Positions 1 through 6,245 of a DNA stretch of 7,811 bases are shown one piece after another. Source of the stretch: Capsulimonas sp039928515 (GTDB taxonomy: Bacteria > Armatimonadota > Armatimonadia > Armatimonadales > Capsulimonadaceae). Position numbers and translations under genes: made by a program. Where the stretch lies: the NCBI RefSeq assembly GCF_039928515.1, contig NZ_JBDSSZ010000193.1; one strand, written 5' to 3'. Below the pieces are notes generated by a model that saw only the letters and a program-made list of their open reading frames with translations, did not search any database and was not told where the DNA came from. The stretch's first letter is position 1. Each line of letters starts with the position of its first letter.

Positions 1-3000
1 GGGCCAGTTTCTTGATGGTGTCCATTGGGATGTGCGTGCCGCGGAAACGTATGGCGACGCGGCGCTTTTCGGCGACGATGTTGCCGATGCCGACTTCCAG
101 GCAGCGTAAACGCAGACGCAGGGTGGCGAGCAGGTTCCAGACGGAGCGCGGCGGGTCGCCGTAGCGGTCTTCGAGCTCTTCTTGGATTCGCGCGACGTCT
201 TCCATGCGGCGAACCGCCGTTAGTTTCTTGTAAATGAGAATACGCTCGGCTTCGCTCGGGATATAACGCGGCGGGATGTGCGCGTCGAGCGGCAGCGCAA
301 CGTTCGGCAGTTCCCACTCGGGCTCCATATCCTCGCCCTTGAGCTCGTTGATCGCTTGGGACAGCAGCTGGGTGTAGAGATCGAAACCAACGGTGGCGAC
401 GGTTCCTGACTGGGCGGCGCCGAGCAGGTTGCCGGCGCCGCGTATCTCCAGGTCGCGCATGGCGACTTTATAGCCCGAACCAAGATCCGAGAACTCCCGC
501 AGGGCGCCAAGGCGCTTTTCGGCGATCTCCGAGAGGATCTTGTCTTTCCGGTAAAGCAAATACGCGTAGCCCTGGCGCTTGGAGCGGCCGACGCGGCCGC
601 GCAGCTGGTAAAGCTGCGCGAGGCCGAGCTTGTCGGCGTTGTCCACGATGATCGTGTTGACGTTCGGGATGTCCAGACCGCTTTCGACAATCGTCGTACA
701 AACTAAGATGTTGAACTCTTTGTTCGCGAAGCGCACCATGACGTCTTCGAGATCATCCTCGTGCATCTGGCCATGGGCGATGTCCACAGTCGCCTGCGAG
801 ACGAGGCGGCGCAGGTGCTCAGCGACATGCGTGATGCTTTCGATGCGATTATGCAGGTAGTAAACCTGCCCGCCTCGGTCGAGCTCGCGCAGGATCACTT
901 CACGGATCAGCTCATCGTCGTACTCTTTGACGTAGGTCTTGATCGGCTGGCGTCCCTCCGGCGGATCGTCGATCAGGCTCATGTCGCGGATGCCCGAGAG
1001 CGACATGTGGAGCGTTCTTGGAATCGGCGTCGCTGTCAGCGTCAGGACATCGACGTTCTTTTTGATCGCCTTAATCCGCTCTTTGTGCGCGACGCCAAAG
1101 CGCTGTTCTTCGTCGACAACGAGCATGCCTAAGTTCCGGAACTTCACGTCCTTGCTTAGAAGCTTGTGGGTGCCGACGACGATATCCACGGCGCCTTCGG
1201 CCAGCGCCTTGATCGTCCGGTCGGCCTCGGCCTTGGAGACAAAGCGAGACAGCATCTCGATCTTCACGGGATACTGGGCGAGACGCTCACGAAAAGTGAC
1301 GAGGTGCTGCTGGGCCAGGATCGTGGTCGGGCAGAGTACGGCGACCTGGCGGCCGGCGTTCACGACTTTGAACGCGGCGCGGATCGCGACTTCGGTCTTG
1401 CCGTAACCGACATCGCCGCAGATCAAGCGGTCCATCGGTTTGTCGTCTTCCAGATCGCGCTTGACGTCTTCGATGGCGGCGAGCTGATCGGGCGTTTCTT
1501 GATAGGGGAACGCCTCCTCCATCTCCATCTGCCAGGGCGTATCCGGGGCGATCGAGTGGCCAGTCGCGGCCTTGCGAGCGGCGTAAAGCTTGATCAGGTC
1601 CGCCGCCATCTCCTGGACTTGTTTTTGGGCCTTCTTGGTCGCGCGCGACCATTCCCCGCTATTAAGACGCGTAACGGTGGGGGTGGACTCCTGGGAGCCG
1701 ATGTACTTCTGAACGCGGTCGATCTGATCCGTCGGGACATAGACCTTGTCGCCGCCGGCGTACTCCAGCAGGAGATAATCCCGCTCGGCGCCGTCCTTGC
1801 TTTTCAGTCGCGTGATGCCCGCATAGTATCCGATGCCGTGATTGATGTGGACGACGTAATCGCCTTCGCGCAGTTCCAGATACGAGGTAAGCTTGAGCCC
1901 CTCTTTGAACGCGCGCTTTCGGGGCTTCTGGTGGACGCGATGGCCGAAGATATCCGTATCCGTCGCGACCATCAGCGCAGCTTCGGCGAGCTTGAAACCG
2001 CCGAGCAGACTGCCGTCGAGGACATAAACGCCGCCCTCGCCGCCGGGCTGCAGGCGATCCTGCGGCGACGCCGGGATCTTATGGTCGGCGAGCAGTTCGC
2101 GGATCTTCTGAGACTGCTCGGTGACGATCGCCACGCGGAAGCGGGCGCCGAGCCAGCCGTCGATCGCCTCGAAGAACGAGGGGAAGCGGCCGGCGAAGCT
2201 TTCCATGGCGCCGGACTGCGTCGAGATTGGGTCCGATGCGCGCAGGCCGTCGACTTTCTGACCGAGCAGCGAGAAGATAATCGTCGCCGGCGACTTCGCG
2301 GCGTGGCTGACTACGGAGCTAAAGTTGCAGGCGTGCGGGGTTTCGGCGGTCAGCCATTCGCCGCGCGCCGCGCGCGTACCGGCGATCTCCAGGACTTCCT
2401 TTTCGATCTGCTCCAGTCGCGCCTTGGCCTGGTTCGGTTCGTCGAGAACCAGCAGCGCGCCTTCGGGCAGATAATCCAGCGCGCAGAGCTCGCGCGGCTC
2501 AAGATACGGCAGATAATATTCGGTCTGGTCGAAGTAGGTCCCGGATCTGAGCTGTGCGATATCCGCTTCGATTCGCTCTTCCAAACGATCCGCGTGCTCG
2601 ACGCCTTTTCCTTCTTCGTTCGCCTTGCGTAGCGCCGCCATCCGTCCAGGCAGTTCGTCCTTGAGACGCATTATGGCCTCACTGATGGCGTCTTCCGTCA
2701 GCGGCGCTTCGCGTATGGCATGCACAGCCAAGCTTTCGGCTTTGCCTACGGATCGCTGGGATTCGACATCGAACGGACGGATGCTCTCGACTTCATCGCC
2801 AAAGAAATCGATACGGAACGGACGCACGGCGTCCCCGGGGAAGATATCCAGAATGCCGCCGCGACGGGTCCACTGTCCTGGGTTCTCCACGGCTTCGACG
2901 CGATCGTACCCAAAGCCCGCGAGCGTCTTCTCCAGATCTGCGATTTCCACACTTTCGCTGACGGCGATCGTCACGCTGCGATCGCGCAGAGCCTCGGGCG

Positions 3001-3400
3001 CGACGGTGCGCTGGAGAAAAGCGCCAATCGGGCCGACCACCAGACGAGCCTCTCCGCGCGCCAGTTTCTGCAGGGCCGCCGTCCGGCGTCCGAGCACCGT
3101 GAGATCGGGCGCGCCTTCCGCGAAGACCAGCGTTTCCGTGCTGGAAACGAGGCTGACAAGTGCGTCGTCCTCCACGCCGTAGCGGGCCAGGTCCGCGCAG
3201 ATCCGCGCGGCCTGATCGGCATTGTAAGTAACAACGACGATCGGATGCCCAAGCTCGCGCGCGAGCTGCGCGAGAATAAAGCTTTTCGCCGCGACCGGCA
3301 GTCCCTCGATCTGAGTGAGGCCGCCGACTTCGATCCGTTTCTTCAGTTCGTGATAAGCAGGGAGATCATCCACCAGCGCCGGCAGTTCGCGCAAATCCAT
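1..3400 (-). CDS. mfd: Transcription-repair coupling factor Mfd (3' end outside window)
   Basis: Mfd is a cytoplasmic SF2 DNA translocase. It pushes RNA polymerase stalled at DNA lesions off the template and recruits UvrA for nucleotide excision repair. Reading leftward from ATG 3398-3400, the frame is open for 1133 codons with no stop or frameshift seen. Visible in order: a UvrB-like N-terminal module with QWTRRGGILDIFP at about residues 176-188; the CarD-like RNA-polymerase-interacting domain around 506-575 (GDYVVHINHGIGYY, D514); Walker A GDVGYGKT at 662-669 (K668); the DEEQ box at 763-766; TATPIPRTL; motif VI QLRGRVGR at 932-939; and the TRG-region signature RGAGNLLG at 987-994. The last residues seen belong to the C-terminal domain. 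Known family members have about 1150-1180 residues, so probably only tens of residues are missing. The ATG is chosen because GGAAGGA lies 8 bases upstream. Identification is certain; only the 3' end is unseen. Confidence 0.98.
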   Translation of the reverse strand, partial: MDLRELPALVDDLPAYHELKKRIEVGGLTQIEGLPVAAKSFILAQLARELGHPIVVVTYNADQAARICADLARYGVEDDALVSLVSSTETLVFAEGAPDLTVLGRRTAALQKLARGEARLVVGPIGAFLQRTVAPEALRDRSVTIAVSESVEIADLEKTLAGFGYDRVEAVENPGQWTRRGGILDIFPGDAVRPFRIDFFGDEVESIRPFDVESQRSVGKAESLAVHAIREAPLTEDAISEAIMRLKDELPGRMAALRKANEEGKGVEHADRLEERIEADIAQLRSGTYFDQTEYYLPYLEPRELCALDYLPEGALLVLDEPNQAKARLEQIEKEVLEIAGTRAARGEWLTAETPHACNFSSVVSHAAKSPATIIFSLLGQKVDGLRASDPISTQSGAMESFAGRFPSFFEAIDGWLGARFRVAIVTEQSQKIRELLADHKIPASPQDRLQPGGEGGVYVLDGSLLGGFKLAEAALMVATDTDIFGHRVHQKPRKRAFKEGLKLTSYLELREGDYVVHINHGIGYYAGITRLKSKDGAERDYLLLEYAGGDKVYVPTDQIDRVQKYIGSQESTPTVTRLNSGEWSRATKKAQKQVQEMAADLIKLYAARKAATGHSIAPDTPWQMEMEEAFPYQETPDQLAAIEDVKRDLEDDKPMDRLICGDVGYGKTEVAIRAAFKVVNAGRQVAVLCPTTILAQQHLVTFRERLAQYPVKIEMLSRFVSKAEADRTIKALAEGAVDIVVGTHKLLSKDVKFRNLGMLVVDEEQRFGVAHKERIKAIKKNVDVLTLTATPIPRTLHMSLSGIRDMSLIDDPPEGRQPIKTYVKEYDDELIREVILRELDRGGQVYYLHNRIESITHVAEHLRRLVSQATVDIAHGQMHEDDLEDVMVRFANKEFNILVCTTIVESGLDIPNVNTIIVDNADKLGLAQLYQLRGRVGRSKRQGYAYLLYRKDKILSEIAEKRLGALREFSDLGSGYKVAMRDLEIRGAGNLLGAAQSGTVATVGFDLYTQLLSQAINELKGEDMEPEWELPNVALPLDAHIPPRYIPSEAERILIYKKLTAVRRMEDVARIQEELEDRYGDPPRSVWNLLATLRLRLRCLEVGIGNIVAEKRRVAIRFRGTHIPMDTIKKLA

Positions 3401-3408
3401 CCGTTAGT

Positions 3409-3415
3409 TCCTTCC
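3409..3415 (-). promoter_or_regulatory. Shine-Dalgarno sequence of mfd
   Basis: Read on the minus strand this is GGAAGGA, ending 8 bases before the mfd ATG. It is the clearest ribosome binding site in the window and fixes the mfd start. The other three genes have weak or no such site. Confidence 0.8.
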
Positions 3416-3468
3416 ACGGGAAAACAGGGGAGCGTACGTCCCGGACGCAAGAAACGCCTCAGACGCAC

Positions 3469-3503
3469 AAAAGGGCCTCGGCGGTCTTAAAACCGCCCAA
3501 GCC
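3469..3503 (-). terminator. Terminator-like hairpin between the amidase gene and mfd
   Basis: On the minus strand the arms GGCTTGGGCGGT and ACCGCCGAGGCC pair over 11 base pairs with one G/G mismatch and one G-T wobble, around a six-base loop. The second arm is followed by CTTTT. It lies 47 bases after the amidase stop codon, a normal place for an intrinsic terminator of that gene. The T tract is short, so termination may be partial. Because a consensus -10 box lies between the amidase stop and this hairpin, it could instead act in the leader of the mfd transcript. Confidence 0.6.
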
Positions 3504-3526
3504 TCAATATTTGTGTTCAACGTATT

Positions 3527-3532
3527 ATTATA
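3527..3532 (-). promoter_or_regulatory. Candidate -10 box for mfd
   Basis: The minus strand reads TATAAT, a full match to the sigma-70 -10 consensus, 127 bases before the mfd ATG. The best upstream hexamer at 16-base spacing (CTGAGT, overlapping the end of the amidase gene) matches TTGACA at only three positions. The call therefore rests on the -10 box alone. A transcript from here would start near 3520 and cross the hairpin at 3469-3503 before reaching mfd. Confidence 0.4.
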
Positions 3533-3550
3533 CCCGCGCACGGCCTCGAC

Positions 3551-4135
3551 TCAGACTTTGCCGCAGAGGCGTCTCAGCTTCGCAAAGTCGAAGCTACGCG
3601 GATCGGACTTGCGCCCCTTGGGAAGCGCGATCTGAGCGTGGGAAACGATGCGGCTATCCGGAATATCACAGACTGTGCGCAGGCGGCGGATAATCCCCGC
3701 AACCGCCTTGTACTGCACGTCCGGATAAGGGTCTGTTCCGTCGTTTCGGTTCACCATCTCGATCCCGACACTGTATGCGTTTACCCTGGGAGCGCCGTCC
3801 AAAGACGAAATGCCAGCATGCCACGACTGCATGCCAATCGGGACCATCTGCACCACACGCCCATCCTTGCCGACGATATAATGCGCGGAAACACGCGACT
3901 TAGGGCTTTGGAAGATGGTGACGGCGGAATCGAATCTCGTTCCAGCGGTGGAGTGAACGACGACACAATCGATATTCGTCCAGAACGGACGTGGGCTGAC
4001 ATGAGGCGATCGTACAAAAGGATAAAAGCGATCCACGCGCGCCCACTGCTCGCGCTGGCGCGCCTGCCGAACAATGCCGACTGTGAGAATCAAGGCCGCT
4101 GCGACGAGGATCAGACAGATAATACGTTTGCGCAT
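3551..4135 (-). CDS. Membrane-anchored N-acetylmuramoyl-L-alanine amidase (Amidase_2/AmpD-like)
   Basis: This 194-residue protein should cut the amide bond between N-acetylmuramic acid and L-alanine in peptidoglycan or its fragments. Residues 1-4 (MRKR) are basic and 5-22 form one hydrophobic helix with no clear cleavage site or lipobox, so a signal anchor with an extracytoplasmic domain is inferred. The catalytic domain spans about 50-190. VVVHSTAG gives the first zinc ligand, H61; SAHYIVGKDGRVVQMVP (83-99) and WHAG (105-108) are typical of the family; YSVGIEMVN contains E126; SHAQIALPKGRKSDP supplies H166, K176 and D178, matching the AmpD-type zinc and catalytic residues. The frame is open further, to an ATG at 4288, but those 51 residues look non-coding and overlap the divergent GH13 gene. 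The start at 4135 puts the hydrophobic helix at the N-terminus. No Shine-Dalgarno sequence precedes it. Whether it serves recycling, wall remodelling or defence cannot be told. Confidence 0.88.
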   Translation of the reverse strand: MRKRIICLILVAAALILTVGIVRQARQREQWARVDRFYPFVRSPHVSPRPFWTNIDCVVVHSTAGTRFDSAVTIFQSPKSRVSAHYIVGKDGRVVQMVPIGMQSWHAGISSLDGAPRVNAYSVGIEMVNRNDGTDPYPDVQYKAVAGIIRRLRTVCDIPDSRIVSHAQIALPKGRKSDPRSFDFAKLRRLCGKV

Positions 4136-4141
4136 AGGATT

Positions 4142-4171
4142 ATTATAGGGCGCCGCAGCCCTTTGAGGTAA
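4142..4171 (-). promoter_or_regulatory. Promoter of the amidase gene, predicted leaderless
   Basis: The minus strand reads TTACCT (4166-4171, three of six matches to the -35 consensus), an 18-base spacer, then TATAAT (4142-4147, full match). The -10 box ends only six bases before the ATG at 4135, so the usual start-site distance puts the first transcribed base at or next to the A of the start codon. This agrees with the absence of a Shine-Dalgarno sequence. Confidence 0.6.
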
Positions 4172-4201
4172 CAAATTTTGCCGGCTCCAAGTTAGACCTT
4201 T

Positions 4202-4231
4202 TTCATAAACGGGAATAAACAGGCATATACT
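4202..4231 (+). promoter_or_regulatory. Promoter of the GH13 gene
   Basis: TTCATA (4202-4207, four of six matches) and TATACT (4226-4231, five of six) are separated by 18 bases. Transcription would start near 4238, leaving a leader of about 18 bases. The only ribosome-binding candidate in it is the purine stretch AGAAAGA, 8 bases before the ATG, which is a weak site. The promoter lies back to back with that of the amidase gene. No operator-like palindrome was seen here. Confidence 0.5.
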
Positions 4232-4255
4232 CCCGCGATTAGAAAGATCGAGCCC

Positions 4256-6130
4256 ATGTACGAGCAGTTCGGAGCCCTCCCCGACCACGAAAAAAAGACT
4301 GTTACCTTTAAGCTGTTCCTACCCAATACGTCGAAAGACCCGAAGCAATATGAAGTGGGCGGACTGCCCCAAATCACCCGTATCTCAGTCATGGGAAGCT
4401 TTCAGAACCCTGAGACGAAAGAATGGGATGAAGGCTCCGCAATCGAACTCCTGCCAACCGATTATACCGATCCCCGCGACAACATCGTCAAAGGCGACGT
4501 GTATACTGCGCAGGTCGAAAAATTACCCGACGGATTTTACGAATATAAATATAAAGTCGAGTTCGAGAACGGCGAGACGCGCATGGTATGCGATCCGTGC
4601 GGCCGCTACGGCGGCGCGCAGAACCAGAATTCGGGCTTTGTCGTTGGCGGCAAAACTGCCGAGGTCAAGCGGCTCGCCAAGCGACTTCCGTATCAAGACC
4701 TGCGCATCTATGAGCTGATGATCGACGACTTCACGGCGAACATCCGCAAAAAGAACGAAGCGCCCTTGCAGACGATTGTCCGCAAGCTGGACTATCTTCA
4801 GTCGCTTGGGATCAATGCGATCGAGTTCATGCCCTGGAATCCCTGCTCCTACTCGGACGACGCCGATTCCAGCTTTACCTGGGGATATAACCCGGTCCAG
4901 TATTTCGGTCTTTCGCACAAGTACAGCCATAATCCCGCCGCCGAAACCGAGAAACTCATTTATCTCAAGCAGCTCGTCAATGAGTGCCACGAGCGCGGCA
5001 TTCACGTGATCATGGACGGCGTGTTCAACCATACCGACGCTGCCCCCCCGGACTTTGGCTTTCCCTATTACTGGCTCTATCAAAATCCCGCCGAATCGCC
5101 TTATATCGGCGAGTTTGCCGAGCACGAATATTTCCGGGATATGAATTACTCCAATCGATGTACGCTGGAGTACGTCCGCGACGCCTGTATCTACTGGATC
5201 GAGGAGTTCGGGATCGACGGCATTCGTCTCGACAACACCCTGGGATATTACAAGCCGGATGACCGAAAGTATGGCCTGCCGAAATTGCTGGAAGAGATCG
5301 CCGCTTATGTGAAGGATTGCCACGAAACGAACTTCGCGATCATTCTGGAGCACAGCTGGGATTACGACGCCATTGACGTGACGAACAAAGTGGACGCGAC
5401 AAGCTGCTGGTACGATCCTTTTCGAACTCTCAGCGAGCAATATCTGCATGAAGAAGACGAGACGGCGCCGGCCATCCAAACGACCATGATGCGTATGCTG
5501 GAGACGACGCGCGGCTTTGAGCCAGGCCGTATCCCGACCACCTATCTCGAAAACCACGACCACAGCCGCATCATCACCTGCGCCGGCGGCCGCGAGTCCT
5601 GGCATCGCACACAGCCTTACGTCATCGCGCTCATGACATGCTTTGGCGCGCCGCTGATTTACAACGGACAGGAATTTGGCGCGGATTACGACATTCCGGA
5701 GGACGGCGACGGCAGAGTCATCGCGCGCCCACTCGAATGGAGCCAGGCGAAGAGCGCGCCCGGCCCCGCGCTTCTGGACCTTTACCAAAAGATGATGAAG
5801 ATCCGAGAAGAGCATCCCGGCCTGCGCTCCCCACACTTCGCCCCGTCCAACTGGGACGAATCACAAACCCATTTCAACAAGCAGGGGCTTGGGATCGATC
5901 TGGAACACGGGCTCGTCGTGTATCGTCGATGGAGCGAGGGCGGAAAAAAGCGCGAACATTTCTTTGTTGCGCTGAACTTCTCCGATAAGCCACAGCAAGT
6001 CGACTTTGAGGTTCCCCACTCCGGTGTATGGCGTGATCTCATAGGAGACTCCGAGATCACGCCGGAGAATGGGCGGATTCAGACGGAGATCGGCTCGAAC
6101 TGGGGCGCGGTGTTTTATCGGGAGGGATAA
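4256..6130 (+). CDS. GH13 alpha-amylase-family enzyme with N-terminal CBM48-like domain
   Basis: A 624-residue protein of the alpha-amylase clan, acting by hydrolysis or transglycosylation on alpha-glucans such as glycogen, starch fragments or maltooligosaccharides. No signal peptide is visible, so it is probably cytoplasmic. Residues about 10-130 look like a CBM48/isoamylase-N beta-sandwich (VTFKLFLP, RISVMGSFQNP, GFYEYKYKVEF). The (beta/alpha)8 barrel follows from about 145, with WGYNPVQYF (209-217). The four GH13 motifs are present: I, MDGVFNH (253-259; D254, N258, H259); II, GIRLDN (322-327; R324, nucleophile D326); III, IILEHSW (362-368; acid/base E365); IV, YLENHDHSR (430-438; D435). 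A C-terminal beta domain covers about 545-624. Motif II lacks the usual histidine four residues after D326 (G330 instead), as in several CBM48-bearing groups. Branching, debranching or maltooligosaccharide activity cannot be separated by eye. The ATG is the first after an in-frame TAG at 4193. Confidence 0.93.
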   Translation: MYEQFGALPDHEKKTVTFKLFLPNTSKDPKQYEVGGLPQITRISVMGSFQNPETKEWDEGSAIELLPTDYTDPRDNIVKGDVYTAQVEKLPDGFYEYKYKVEFENGETRMVCDPCGRYGGAQNQNSGFVVGGKTAEVKRLAKRLPYQDLRIYELMIDDFTANIRKKNEAPLQTIVRKLDYLQSLGINAIEFMPWNPCSYSDDADSSFTWGYNPVQYFGLSHKYSHNPAAETEKLIYLKQLVNECHERGIHVIMDGVFNHTDAAPPDFGFPYYWLYQNPAESPYIGEFAEHEYFRDMNYSNRCTLEYVRDACIYWIEEFGIDGIRLDNTLGYYKPDDRKYGLPKLLEEIAAYVKDCHETNFAIILEHSWDYDAIDVTNKVDATSCWYDPFRTLSEQYLHEEDETAPAIQTTMMRMLETTRGFEPGRIPTTYLENHDHSRIITCAGGRESWHRTQPYVIALMTCFGAPLIYNGQEFGADYDIPEDGDGRVIARPLEWSQAKSAPGPALLDLYQKMMKIREEHPGLRSPHFAPSNWDESQTHFNKQGLGIDLEHGLVVYRRWSEGGKKREHFFVALNFSDKPQQVDFEVPHSGVWRDLIGDSEITPENGRIQTEIGSNWGAVFYREG

Positions 6131-6150
6131 TCTTATATTTCGAGTGATAT

Positions 6151-6164
6151 TGTAATCGGTTACA
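6151..6164 (+). promoter_or_regulatory. LacI-family-type operator before the GH29 gene
   Basis: TGTAATCGGTTACA consists of perfectly inverted TGTAA/TTACA arms around a centre containing CG, the layout TGTAANCGNTTACA typical of LacI/GalR/CcpA-family operators. It ends one base before the -35 box of the GH29 promoter, about 43 bases upstream of the predicted transcription start. A bound regulator could block or contact RNA polymerase there. A sugar-responsive LacI-type repressor is inferred; its gene is not in the window. Confidence 0.65.
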
Positions 6165-6165
6165 C

Positions 6166-6194
6166 TTGCCAATTTTGGGCCAAGAGAGTACAAT
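6166..6194 (+). promoter_or_regulatory. Sigma-70 promoter of the GH29 gene
   Basis: TTGCCA (6166-6171, five of six matches) and TACAAT (6189-6194, five of six) are separated by the ideal 17 bases, making this the best complete promoter in the window. Transcription should begin near 6201, giving a leader of about 45 bases. The only ribosome-binding candidate is AAAGG at 6229-6233, 12 bases before the ATG, which is a poor site. Confidence 0.7.
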
Positions 6195-6245
6195 ATTGGG
6201 CGTTGCATCTGACCGCAAACCCACGTTCAAAGGCCCCAATTACCC

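Noticed and set aside
1166..2632. A 488-codon open frame on the plus strand, with further plus-strand frames at 761-1132, 939-1406, 2625-3182 and 2720-3490
   Set aside because: They lie antisense to mfd, whose minus-strand frame carries every expected Mfd motif. Their translations show no recognisable domain and reflect GC-rich codon use on the opposite strand.
3225..3236. TGTAAGTAACAA resembling an operator half-site pair
   Set aside because: It lies within mfd coding sequence, has no CG centre and has poor symmetry; chance is the better explanation.
1..3400. Possible frameshift or pseudogene in mfd, because only short minus-strand frames with a start and stop are obvious
   Set aside because: Reading continuously from 3400 to base 2 shows a single intact frame with motifs in order. 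It lacks a stop only because the window ends first.
4136..4288. Upstream extension of the amidase frame to an ATG at 4288
   Set aside because: The added 51 residues look non-coding, would bury the signal-anchor helix inside the protein, and overlap both the divergent GH13 start and the promoter region.
4523..5836. A 437-codon open frame on the minus strand
   Set aside because: It is antisense to the GH13 gene, which has all four family motifs. The shadow translation has no recognisable domain.
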